In this document: positions 51,368 to 58,990 of the stretch, piece after piece | Numbering within the stretch: position 1 is the first letter of the stretch | How the letters are laid out: each line of letters begins with the position of its first letter | Source: Tardiphaga sp. P9-11 | Lineage (GTDB): Bacteria > Pseudomonadota > Alphaproteobacteria > Rhizobiales > Xanthobacteraceae | Direction: 5' to 3' | Length of the DNA: 64,000 nucleotides | Assembly: GCF_008329525.1 (NCBI RefSeq) | Contig: NZ_NPKQ01000004.1 | Location: 62,001 to 126,000, forward strand | Notes under the pieces: model-generated | Seen by the model: only the letters and a program-made list of their open reading frames with translations | The model's database searches: none | Told to the model about the DNA's origin: nothing | Position numbers and translations under genes: made by a program

Positions 51368-52741
51368 ATGTCAGCGCGTATTCTTGTCGTCGATGACATC
51401 CCCGCCAACGTAAAGCTTCTGGAGGCCCGCCTCTCGGCGGAGTATTTCGACGTCATCACCGCGTCCAACGGCGCACAGGCGCTCGAAGTCTGTGCGCGTT
51501 CGGAATGCGACCTGATTCTGCTCGACGTCATGATGCCCGACATGGACGGCTTCGAAGTCTGCCGTCGCCTGAAGGCCAATCCGAAGACTCATTTCATTCC
51601 GGTGGTGATGGTCACCGCGCTGGATTCGCCGTCGGATCGCGTGCGCGGCCTCGAAGCCGGCGCCGATGACTTTCTTACCAAGCCCGTCGCCGATGCCGTG
51701 CTGGTGGCGCGCGTGCGCTCGCTGACGCGTTTGAAGATGATGACCGATGAGCTGCGCATGCGCGCTATCACCTCGCTGGAAATCGGTGTGCAGGCGCCTG
51801 AGCGCAGCGCCGTGTCTGATCTGGGCATCGGCGGACGTATCCTGCTGGTCGACGATCGTCCGTCGTCCTATGAGCGGCTGGCGCCGGTCCTGTCGGCCGA
51901 ACACACTGTCGATGTCGAACCCAATCCGACCGAGGCGCTGTTTCACGCGGCCGAGGGCAATTACGACCTGCTCATTGTCTCGCTGAGCCTCGAGAATTAC
52001 GACGGATTGCGGCTGTGCAGCCAGGCACGCTCGCTGGAGCGCACGCGGCAGATACCGATTCTCGCGATTGCCGATGCCGACAACAATCCACGGCTGCTGC
52101 GCGGTCTCGAAATCGGTGTCAACGACTACCTGATGCGCCCGGTCGACAAGAACGAGTTGCTGGCCCGCGCCCGCACGCAGGTGCGTCGTCGGCGCTATAC
52201 CGACCATCTGCGCGACAACGTACAGCATTCCATCGAAGCCGCGATCACCGACGGGCTCACCGGGCTGCACAACCGGCGCTATATGGAAAGCCATCTGGAG
52301 ACGCTGGCAGAGCAGGCGGCCACCCGCGGCAAGCCGCTGGCGCTGATGATGCTCGACATCGACTTCTTCAAGTCGATCAATGACAATCACGGCCATGATT
52401 GCGGTGACGACGTGTTGCGCGAATTCGCCGTTCGCATTCGCAAGTCGATCCGCGGTATCGATCTGGCCTGTCGCTACGGCGGCGAGGAATTCGTCATCGT
52501 CATGCCCGAGACCGACATGCACGTCGCCAGCATGGTGGCGGAGCGTCTGCGCCGCTCGATCGCCGGCGAGCCCTTCTCCATCGACAAGGGCAGCAAGCGC
52601 ATCGAGGTCACGATCTCGATCGGGTTGTCGACGCTGGAGAAGAAGGGCGAGCCCATCGGTGACGTGCTCAAGCGCGCCGACGTGGCGCTGTATCGCGCCA
52701 AGCACGATGGCCGCAACCGCGTGGTTGCCGCGGCCGCTTAA
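51368..52741 (+). CDS. pleD: Diguanylate cyclase response regulator PleD
   Basis: A 457-residue protein: receiver 1 with Asp53 (LLDVMMPDMDG), receiver 2 without a phospho-acceptor (VSLSLENYDG in its place), used for dimerisation, and a GGDEF domain with GGEEF at 371-375. The inhibitory c-di-GMP site RxxD (Arg-Gly-Ile-Asp) stands five residues before GGEEF, so product feedback is expected. PleD makes cyclic-di-GMP during polar development. It lies ten bases after divK and converges with the next minus-strand gene. Confidence 0.97.
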   Translation: MSARILVVDDIPANVKLLEARLSAEYFDVITASNGAQALEVCARSECDLILLDVMMPDMDGFEVCRRLKANPKTHFIPVVMVTALDSPSDRVRGLEAGADDFLTKPVADAVLVARVRSLTRLKMMTDELRMRAITSLEIGVQAPERSAVSDLGIGGRILLVDDRPSSYERLAPVLSAEHTVDVEPNPTEALFHAAEGNYDLLIVSLSLENYDGLRLCSQARSLERTRQIPILAIADADNNPRLLRGLEIGVNDYLMRPVDKNELLARARTQVRRRRYTDHLRDNVQHSIEAAITDGLTGLHNRRYMESHLETLAEQAATRGKPLALMMLDIDFFKSINDNHGHDCGDDVLREFAVRIRKSIRGIDLACRYGGEEFVIVMPETDMHVASMVAERLRRSIAGEPFSIDKGSKRIEVTISIGLSTLEKKGEPIGDVLKRADVALYRAKHDGRNRVVAAAA

Positions 52742-52748
52742 GTTACGA

Positions 52749-53522
52749 TCACAGACGCGTTCGTGCCGACGGTTGCGACCATCGCGACGGCGGTGCGATC
52801 GGGCGCGATCCCGTATCGAAGGTCTGTGAGACCTGCCGGGACGAACAGAACGCCGGCCGTGTCATGCGTTCCCGCAGATAGGCGTCGGCTTCCTTGGTCG
52901 GCAATTCCTTGTCGATCACCAGCTTGTCGAGCGCGCAGGCAAGGGCATCGGCGCCGGGCTTGGTGCCCGTCGCATCGCAGGTCCAGCCGGCGACAAATAC
53001 CACGTTCGTGTCGAAGCGTGAGCTGAAGGCTAGGCACTGTTTCCAGCGACCATCGGCCTCGATGCGCATTTCAACGGCATGGTAAGGACCGTAGCGCGTC
53101 TCGAGATCGAAATGCCCGGCGAGCGTCCGGAAATTGAGATCAGTGAGCAAGCCGTTGCTCAGCACACCCATGCCCGGCGACGTCATTCCGCTGCCACGGC
53201 TCGGGAATGTGATCGCCAGCGCCAAGTCCGTCGTGCGATTTTGCAGCGTACCATAGCGCAGGATGTCGATCCGCGCCTTCGATGCGCGCGAAACGATGTC
53301 GGTGCTCACGGGAAGTCTGGCGATACTCCCGTCTGCAATCCTGAAAGCGGGCTTGTCATCGATGATCCGGGTTCGGTTGTGCCACTGCCAGATCAAGGCG
53401 AGGGCGATGATCCCGAAAACGATCATTCCGAAGAAATAGAATGCGTAGCGGACGGCGATGCCTGCCATGGACACGGCGGAGGTGAGCTGGCCAGCCGTCG
53501 TGTCTGTGTCGCGGAAAGACAA
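52749..53522 (-). CDS. Membrane-anchored protein of unknown function
   Basis: A 257-residue protein with one strong membrane helix near 25-45 (YAFYFFGMIVFGIIALALIW), then a soluble part with TDLALAITFPSRGSG and a Cys-containing WTCDATGTKPGADALACALDK segment. I recognise no family; homologues seem confined to this order. The start is decided by GGGAG six bases before a TTG at 53522 (reading M-S-F-R-D-T-D); the only in-frame ATGs are inside or lack a ribosome site. Converges with pleD, seven bases between stops. Confidence 0.65.
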   Translation of the reverse strand: MSFRDTDTTAGQLTSAVSMAGIAVRYAFYFFGMIVFGIIALALIWQWHNRTRIIDDKPAFRIADGSIARLPVSTDIVSRASKARIDILRYGTLQNRTTDLALAITFPSRGSGMTSPGMGVLSNGLLTDLNFRTLAGHFDLETRYGPYHAVEMRIEADGRWKQCLAFSSRFDTNVVFVAGWTCDATGTKPGADALACALDKLVIDKELPTKEADAYLRERMTRPAFCSSRQVSQTFDTGSRPIAPPSRWSQPSARTRL

Positions 53523-53721
53523 GGGTCGCTCCCGATGCAAATCAATTGCGTCGAATGATACCGACTTGTCGCACGAAATGACGTGAATACCGTTTCAATC
53601 GCAGGCTTCATGCCCGCCATAGTTGTGGCAGGGTAAACACGATACTGCGCGCATCGCTAAAATTGAAACGATTGAGCTGGGCTTCTTACTTAACCTCGCG
53701 TTGCGCGGAGAGGTCAAAAGA

Positions 53722-53747
53722 AAACGGGGCCCGAAAGGGCCCCGTTT
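53722..53747 (-). terminator. Rho-independent terminator of rpmG
   Basis: A perfect 11-bp stem (AAACGGGGCCC / GGGCCCCGTTT) with a GAAA tetraloop; on the minus strand TTTTCTTTTG follows. Confidence 0.9.
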
Positions 53748-53776
53748 CAAAATCCGTCAGCAGCTGTAATCAGCGC

Positions 53777-53944
53777 TTACTTGATCTTGGCTTCCTTGAA
53801 CTCGACGTGCTTGCGCGCGACCGGGTCGTACTTCTTCTTGACCATCTTGTCGGTCATGGTGCGCGAATTCTTCTTGGCGGTGTAGTAGAAGCCGGTGTCC
53901 GCGGTGGAAACGAGCTTGACCTTGATGGTGACCGCTTTGGCCAT
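53777..53944 (-). CDS. rpmG: 50S ribosomal protein L33
   Basis: A 55-residue basic protein: [19 protein letters not shown], then [20 protein letters not shown] and [16 protein letters not shown], standard for L33. It lacks the CxxC zinc motifs of the zinc-binding paralogue. AGAGGTTC precedes the ATG and a strong terminator follows. The rpmG gene near pleD and rnr is a conserved neighbourhood in alphaproteobacteria. Confidence 0.97.
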   Translation of the reverse strand: MAKAVTIKVKLVSTADTGFYYTAKKNSRTMTDKMVKKKYDPVARKHVEFKEAKIK

Positions 53945-54070
53945 GGCAGAACCTCTGAATGTCGGGAATCGGGTGACAGCCAGAGAACTGGCCGTGTTGG
54001 CGCGCAACCTAGCCCCGAACGCCCCAAAGTCAAGGTTTTCCGGGCCGGTGAATCCGGTGATTTGCGGGTC

Positions 54071-55396
54071 TTAAGCCGGAAAGAAGCGATTTTCGGGCCT
54101 TGGGAGGCCCAAATTCTCCCGCAGGGTCTTACCTTCGTATTCGGTACGGAAAATCCCGCGCTTCTGCAGTTCCGGGACCACCCGGTCGACGAAGTCGTTC
54201 AGCCCTTCCGGCAGGTAGGGGAACATGATGTTGAAGCCGTCGGAGGCCTCGGTTTCCAGCCATTCCTGCATCTGGTCGGCGATGGTCTGGGGCGTGCCCA
54301 CGAAGGCGGAGCCGCCATAGCCGCCGAGTCGCTGGGCGAGCTGACGCACGGTCAGGTTCTCGCGCCGGGCCAGGGCGATGACGCGCTCCCGGCCGCTCTT
54401 GCTGGCATTGGTCTCGGGGATCTCGGGCAGCGGACCATCAGGATCGAACACCGAAGCGTCGGTGCCGAGATTGATCGAGAGCGAGGCGATGGCATTGGCG
54501 TAATGCACCTTGCTGTCGAGCAGCGCGCGCTTCTCTTTGGCTTCCTCGACGCTGTCGCCGACCACCACGAAGGCGCCGGGCAGGATCTTGAGGTGATCGC
54601 GATCGCGGCCGAGCGCGGCCATGCGGCCCTTGATATCGGCATACAGCTTTTGCGCTTCGCCGATCGGACCACCGCCGGTGAACACGGCTTCCGCGGTTTC
54701 GGCGGCGAGCTGCTTGCCGTCTTCCGATGCGCCGGCCTGCACGATCACCGGCCAGCCCTGGACGGGCCGGGCGATGTTTAGCGGGCCGCGGACCGAGAGA
54801 TGCGGGCCCTTGTGATCGAGCACATGCATCTTCTCGGGATCCATGAAGATGCCAGTCTCGACATTGCGGATGAAGGCATCGTCGGCGAAGGAATCCCACA
54901 GGCCGGTGACGACATCGTAGAATTCGCGTGCGCGCTTGTAGCGCTCGGCATGCTCCATGTGATCGTCCAGGCCGAAGTTCAGCGCGGCATCGGGATTCGA
55001 CGTTGTCACGATATTCCAGCCGGCGCGGCCGCCCGAGATGTGATCCAGCGACGCAAAGCGGCGGGCGACGTGATAGGGCGCGTCAAAGGTGGTGGAGCCG
55101 GTGGCGACAAGGCCGATATTGTCGGTGACGGCGGCCAGCGCCGAGAGCAGCGTGAAGGGTTCGAACGAGGTCACGGTGTGGCTGCGCTTCAGCGCCTCGA
55201 CCGGCATGTTCAGCACTGCGAGATGATCGGCCATGAAGAAGGCGTCGAACTTGCCGGCCTCGAGCTTGCGGATCATCTGCTTGAGGAAGGGAAAGTTGAA
55301 GTTGGCGTCAGGCTGAGCGCCGGGATAGCGCCATGCGCCGGTATGGATGCTGATCGGGCGCATGAAGGCCCCGAGCTTCAACTGACGCTTCGCCAT
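54071..55396 (-). CDS. LLM-class flavin-dependent monooxygenase (NtaA/SnaA/DszA family)
   Basis: A 441-residue FMN-dependent monooxygenase of the large bacterial luciferase-like type: KLGAFMRPISIHTGAWR at the start, KFDAFFMADHLAVLNM, GLVATGSTTFDAPYHVARRF, SGGRAGWNIVTTSNPDA and PVIVQAGASEDGKQLAAETAE. Members oxidise NTA, EDTA, alkanesulfonates or dibenzothiophene sulfone, with reduced FMN from a separate reductase, not encoded next to it. GGGGAATT precedes the ATG at 55396. Part of an accessory stretch between rpmG and the Nudix gene. Confidence 0.92.
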   Translation of the reverse strand: MAKRQLKLGAFMRPISIHTGAWRYPGAQPDANFNFPFLKQMIRKLEAGKFDAFFMADHLAVLNMPVEALKRSHTVTSFEPFTLLSALAAVTDNIGLVATGSTTFDAPYHVARRFASLDHISGGRAGWNIVTTSNPDAALNFGLDDHMEHAERYKRAREFYDVVTGLWDSFADDAFIRNVETGIFMDPEKMHVLDHKGPHLSVRGPLNIARPVQGWPVIVQAGASEDGKQLAAETAEAVFTGGGPIGEAQKLYADIKGRMAALGRDRDHLKILPGAFVVVGDSVEEAKEKRALLDSKVHYANAIASLSINLGTDASVFDPDGPLPEIPETNASKSGRERVIALARRENLTVRQLAQRLGGYGGSAFVGTPQTIADQMQEWLETEASDGFNIMFPYLPEGLNDFVDRVVPELQKRGIFRTEYEGKTLRENLGLPRPENRFFPA

Positions 55397-55501
55397 CTGG
55401 AATTCCCCGTGATGCTGGTCGGGAACAGATAGGAACGCCGGCGCGCGGAGGTAGATGCTGCTCACGAGAAGATTATTGCGATTTGGAGATTATCCGCAGA
55501 A

Positions 55502-55600
55502 CCTCATCCTGAGGAGCGGCGTCTTCGCCGCGTCTCGAAGGATGGAGACGGGCGCTCATGGTTCGAGACGGCGCTGAAGTAGCGCCTCCTCACCATGAGG
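55502..55600. repeat. Interspersed palindromic element between the LLM and LysR genes
   Basis: Outer arms CCTCAT (55502-55507) and ATGAGG (55595-55600) enclose, among others, a perfect hairpin GGCGCT-gaagt-AGCGCC (55570-55586). The wording CCTCATCCTGAGGAG...GTCTCGAAGGATGG is typical of a dispersed element in Bradyrhizobiaceae. Confidence 0.7.
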
Positions 55601-55607
55601 ACGGAGC

Positions 55608-56522
55608 TCACACCTTCTTCGGATTGACCGTCGGGTCCATCGCAAATTGCGTTTCCAGGTAGTCGATCATGGCGCGGGTCTTCTGCGGCACGAAGCGGCG
55701 CGAGGGATAGACCGCGCTGATCGGCGCCGGTTTCGGTTCGAAGGCTTCGAGCAGCACAATGAGACGGCCGGTCTCGATCTCATCGGTGAAATGCCAGATC
55801 GGCACAAACCCGATGCCGAGGCCAGACATCACGGCTTCGCGAATGCCTTCCGAACTCTGGGTGCGTACAGGTCCGCTCGCTTCGATCGCGATCGGACCGT
55901 CCGGGCTTTCGAAGCGCCAGGTCACGCCCGCGGTGAAGCGCGTATAGGGGATGCAATCATGCCCGATGAGGTCGATGGGATGTGCCGGTGGTGTCCTGCC
56001 GCGCAGATAGGATGGCGAGGCCACCAGGATACGGCGTGTCACGCCGATCTTCCTGGCGATCAGGTTCGGATCGGTCACGACGCCGGAGCGGATCGCGAGA
56101 TCGATGCCGTCCTCCACGAGGTCGCTGAAGCCGTCACTCATCACGAGGTCGACACTGACGTCGGGGTAGCGCGCCAGAAAGCCCTTCAGATGCGGGATCA
56201 CCCGCAGCCGTCCGAACACCACGGGGAGGGCCAGTTGTAACGTGCCTGAAGGTCTGGCCCGGCGGCGTCCCACCGCACCCTCAGCCTCGGCAACGGCCTC
56301 CAGCGCCAGTTTGGCGCGTTCGTAGAAGCCGCGGCCGTCATCGGTGAGCGTCAGCTTGCGCGTGGTGCGGGTGAACAGGCGGGTGCCGAGATGATCTTCC
56401 AGCGTCGCGATCTGGCGGCTGACCGTTGGCTGGCTGGAATTCCGCTCCTCAGCCACACGGGTGAATGAGCCCGCTTCGACGACGCGGACGAAGGCCTGGA
56501 AAAGGGCGACTGTATCGATCAT
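55608..56522 (-). CDS. LysR family transcriptional regulator
   Basis: A 304-residue LTTR: winged helix-turn-helix at 1-60 (FQAFVRVVEAGSFTRVAEE, SSQPTVSRQIATLEDHLG), then the effector domain with SGTLQLALPVVFGRLRVIPHL and VMSDGFSDLVEDGIDLAIR. It is of the CrgA/DsdC-like subgroup that often represses or activates a divergent oxidoreductase. It is divergent from an SDR gene with a short dyad (56536-56550) between them. Ends at the interspersed repeat. Confidence 0.93.
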   Translation of the reverse strand: MIDTVALFQAFVRVVEAGSFTRVAEERNSSQPTVSRQIATLEDHLGTRLFTRTTRKLTLTDDGRGFYERAKLALEAVAEAEGAVGRRRARPSGTLQLALPVVFGRLRVIPHLKGFLARYPDVSVDLVMSDGFSDLVEDGIDLAIRSGVVTDPNLIARKIGVTRRILVASPSYLRGRTPPAHPIDLIGHDCIPYTRFTAGVTWRFESPDGPIAIEASGPVRTQSSEGIREAVMSGLGIGFVPIWHFTDEIETGRLIVLLEAFEPKPAPISAVYPSRRFVPQKTRAMIDYLETQFAMDPTVNPKKV

Positions 56523-56535
56523 TCATTCAGAATAC

Positions 56536-56550
56536 GGATAAATAATATCC
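56536..56550. promoter_or_regulatory. Candidate LysR binding dyad
   Basis: GGATA-AATAA-TATCC, a perfect 15-bp dyad in the 116-base region between the LysR gene and the SDR gene, the size and place expected for an LTTR box. Confidence 0.4.
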
Positions 56551-56638
56551 AAACAAGCCCATACCAGCAAATGATTGAATGGACGATGTTCTCCACACCG
56601 GACGGCGATGCGCCGTTCCCAGTCAAATGGAGAGCATC

Positions 56639-57376
56639 ATGACCCGCAAACTCGAAGGCAAAATCGCAGTCGTCACCGGTGGCAGCGCCGGCATCGGTCT
56701 GGCCACCGCCCAGCGTTTCATCGACGAGGGCGCCACCGTGTTCATCACCGGCCGCCGCCAGGCCGAACTCGACGCTGCCGTGAAGCAGCTCGGTCCCAAG
56801 GCCGTCGGCGTGCAAGCGGACGCGGCCAAGCTCGCCGATCTCGCGCATCTGTTCGATACGGTGAAGGCCGCCAAGGGCAAGATCGACGTGTTGTTCGCCA
56901 ATGCTGGCGGCTACGAATTCAGCCCGTTCGGTCAGATCACCGAAGACGTCTATGACAAGATGTTCGACATCAATGTGAAGGGCGTGCTGTTCACGGTGCA
57001 GCAGGCATTGCCGCTGCTCTCCGATGGCGCCTCGGTGGTTCTCACCGGCTCAGTGTCGGGATCGAAGGGCATGGAGTCGTTCAGCGTCTACAATGCGACC
57101 AAGGCGGCGATCCGGTCCTTTGCACGTAGCTGGACTGCCGATCTCAAGGCTCGCAGGATCCGCGTCAATGTCGTCAGCCCCGGACCGATCCAGACGCCCG
57201 GTCTCGATACATTCGCCAATGATGACGTGAAGGGATTTCTGAAGACGCTGGTGCCGCTCGGTCGCCTCGGCACCGCGGACGAAGTCGCGAAGGCCGTGTT
57301 GTTTCTGGCATCGGACGACTCCAGCTTCGTCGCCGGTGCAGAACTGTTCGTCGATGGTGGTCTGGCGCAGATCTGA
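56639..57376 (+). CDS. Short-chain dehydrogenase/reductase
   Basis: A 245-residue classical SDR: TGGSAGIGLA (cofactor loop, 14-23), NAGG (about 87), the Ser in GSVSGS and the catalytic pair Tyr-x3-Lys in YNATKAA, plus SPGPIQTPGL. The Arg in TGRRQ after strand 2 suggests NADPH. It would reduce or oxidise a ketone/alcohol. The start is the ATG at 56639 with GGAGAGC before it. Divergent from a LysR regulator that likely controls it. Confidence 0.93.
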   Translation: MTRKLEGKIAVVTGGSAGIGLATAQRFIDEGATVFITGRRQAELDAAVKQLGPKAVGVQADAAKLADLAHLFDTVKAAKGKIDVLFANAGGYEFSPFGQITEDVYDKMFDINVKGVLFTVQQALPLLSDGASVVLTGSVSGSKGMESFSVYNATKAAIRSFARSWTADLKARRIRVNVVSPGPIQTPGLDTFANDDVKGFLKTLVPLGRLGTADEVAKAVLFLASDDSSFVAGAELFVDGGLAQI

Positions 57377-57395
57377 CGATCGCTTTTATGAAGTG

Positions 57396-57423
57396 AGAAG
57401 GCGCCGCGGGTGCGGCGTCTTCT
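57396..57423 (+). terminator. Probable terminator after the SDR gene
   Basis: A 12-bp stem with one G-U pair (AGAAGGCGCCGC / GCGGCGTCTTCT) and a GGGT loop, 19 bases after the SDR stop, between convergent genes. The following T content is poor, so efficiency is uncertain. Confidence 0.5.
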
Positions 57424-57427
57424 CGTA

Positions 57428-57655
57428 TCAGAGCGGGTACATGTGGGACGTGGTGCGATACTCGCTTGCCATCAGTTCTTCATTTTCAGCAACCTGAATC
57501 CACGAGATGGCGAGTTGTAGCAATGCGCGAACTTTGCGCGGATCATTTTCCATGCTTGCACGCTGGCTGAGTGCCGATGCCTTGCGACGATATTCCAGTG
57601 ACGTGCGTGTAAATGTCGAAGGCTCGGCCTCCGACGTCCAATCCATCTGTCCCAT
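57428..57655 (-). CDS. Small helical protein of unknown function
   Basis: A 75-residue protein, mostly one or two helices: LEYRRKASALSQRASMENDP, then RKVRALLQLAISWIQVAENEE. This REKA-x-ARA-x-DPxxRxxLLxLAxxW-like wording is a recurrent small-protein type in Bradyrhizobium with no assigned role. ATG at 57655 or 57646 are both possible; the latter has GGGACAG close by. The frame extends to a TTG at 57709 without support. Confidence 0.6.
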   Translation of the reverse strand: MGQMDWTSEAEPSTFTRTSLEYRRKASALSQRASMENDPRKVRALLQLAISWIQVAENEELMASEYRTTSHMYPL

Positions 57656-57771
57656 AACTGGGAATTCCTGTGAGCGAGAAAGTGGGTAGCTATTACTGCG
57701 TTGCACCAACTATCCCGCTAAGGAAACAGCTAAAATAAGCCGAACAATCGTGACCGGATTGCCTGATTTTC

Positions 57772-58509
57772 TCAGGCATCTCCCGGCAGCATGTCGAGTT
57801 GCATCTTGCCGCTATACCAATGGAAGAAGGGCAGCGGTGCGTCGTGACGCAGCGGGCCGGTGGCAAGGCGCTGCTGCAACTGATTGAGCACGTTCTTCGT
57901 CATCGCATGCGCATCCGCTAAATGTGCGGAGCCGAGTTCGACCCAGACCAGTTCCACGAGTTCGGCATCCGCATGGACGACGCCCTCAACGCGATGCGCG
58001 ATGGCGGATGCATCCGCCGTGAAGAAGCGCGTATCGAAACGCTTGATGCGGCCGGGTGGTGTGATGGCGCGGGCAATCAGAAACAGACCTGAGGGATCGG
58101 GCAGGAGGCGTGCATCGCTAAAAGCTTCCCATACGCCGGGGAGCTTCCTGGTCGTGCCACCAATCTTGCGGCCGAGGCAGAGGCCGGTTTCTTCGCAGGC
58201 TTCGCGGATCGCGGCGACAGCGAGCGAACGCGCGCGTGACGGCGGCGTCTTCGGGCTGCCCTTCATCAGGTTGGCTTCAAGCTCCGGCGGCAAAGGTGCA
58301 GCCACCGGAATCTTGTTGTCGGTCTTGTCGACGCTACCGCCGGGGAAGACAAACTTGCCGGGCATGAACACGACCTTGTCGTGGCGCTTGCCGACAAGCA
58401 CTTTCGGAATCGGACCGGAGCGATCGACCAGCATCAGGGTCGCAGCGTCGCGCGGACGCTTATAGGGATGGTGGTCGGCTTCCTTGCCGATCTCGACTGC
58501 GTCGCTCAT
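57772..58509 (-). CDS. Nudix hydrolase (NUDT19/CoA-diphosphatase-like)
   Basis: A 245-residue Nudix protein: FMPGKFVFPGGSVDKTD begins the Nudix region and AAIREACEETGL is the RExxEExG catalytic helix. Between the glycine pair and the helix there are about 40 residues (LPPELEANLMKG...PPSRARSL), longer than the consensus and like NUDT19/NUDT7-type enzymes, which act on CoA esters. The substrate is not shown. It follows DUF983, rnr and topA in the same direction, 54 bases after the DUF983 gene. Confidence 0.87.
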   Translation of the reverse strand: MSDAVEIGKEADHHPYKRPRDAATLMLVDRSGPIPKVLVGKRHDKVVFMPGKFVFPGGSVDKTDNKIPVAAPLPPELEANLMKGSPKTPPSRARSLAVAAIREACEETGLCLGRKIGGTTRKLPGVWEAFSDARLLPDPSGLFLIARAITPPGRIKRFDTRFFTADASAIAHRVEGVVHADAELVELVWVELGSAHLADAHAMTKNVLNQLQQRLATGPLRHDAPLPFFHWYSGKMQLDMLPGDA

Positions 58510-58563
58510 TCCGTCTCCTGAAATTCTTCTTATTACGTGCTGTTCAAGGGGACGGAGAACGTA

Positions 58564-58986
58564 TCAGTCAGCCGCGCCGTCGCCAAATCCGTGCATGCGG
58601 AATGCCCACTGTAATCCGACCACGGCGCCCTTGACCGGTTGCAGCAACAACAGCGATGCGACCAGTGTGATCGGCAGGTAGATCGCAAGTTGCAGTGCGA
58701 CGGATGGCGAGTAGTTGGTCTCGATCCACAGCGCGATCGGCACGACGATGTGACCGACGATCACGATCACCAGATAGGCTGGGAGATCGTCGGCGCGGTG
58801 CGCGGAGAAATCCTGTCCGCACTTGTCGCAGTGATCTGCGGTTTTCAGGAAGGCGCGAAACATCTTGCCTTCGCCGCAGTTCGGGCAACGGCAGGCGAAG
58901 CCGCGCTTCATCGCGGTCCACACATTGCGTTTGGCGGAGGAATCCAGCGTCGCGCTCCAGATCTTCGGTGTGGTCAATGTCATCAT
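58564..58986 (-). CDS. DUF983 family membrane protein
   Basis: A 140-residue protein: two CxxC knuckles, CRCPNCGEGKMF and CDKCGQDFS, before two membrane helices (LPAYLVIVIVGHIVVPIALW and LQLAIYLPITLVASLLLL). This is the DUF983 layout, a zinc-ribbon plus membrane anchor, of unknown function. AAGGGGTA precedes the ATG at 58986, four bases after the rnr stop, so the genes are one operon. A longer frame to 59061 overlaps rnr and is not used. Confidence 0.9.
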   Translation of the reverse strand: MMTLTTPKIWSATLDSSAKRNVWTAMKRGFACRCPNCGEGKMFRAFLKTADHCDKCGQDFSAHRADDLPAYLVIVIVGHIVVPIALWIETNYSPSVALQLAIYLPITLVASLLLLQPVKGAVVGLQWAFRMHGFGDGAAD

Positions 58987-58990
58987 GACG

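Noticed and set aside
53663-54781. A 372-codon plus-strand frame across rpmG and the monooxygenase
   Set aside because: It runs antisense through two certain genes and a terminator.
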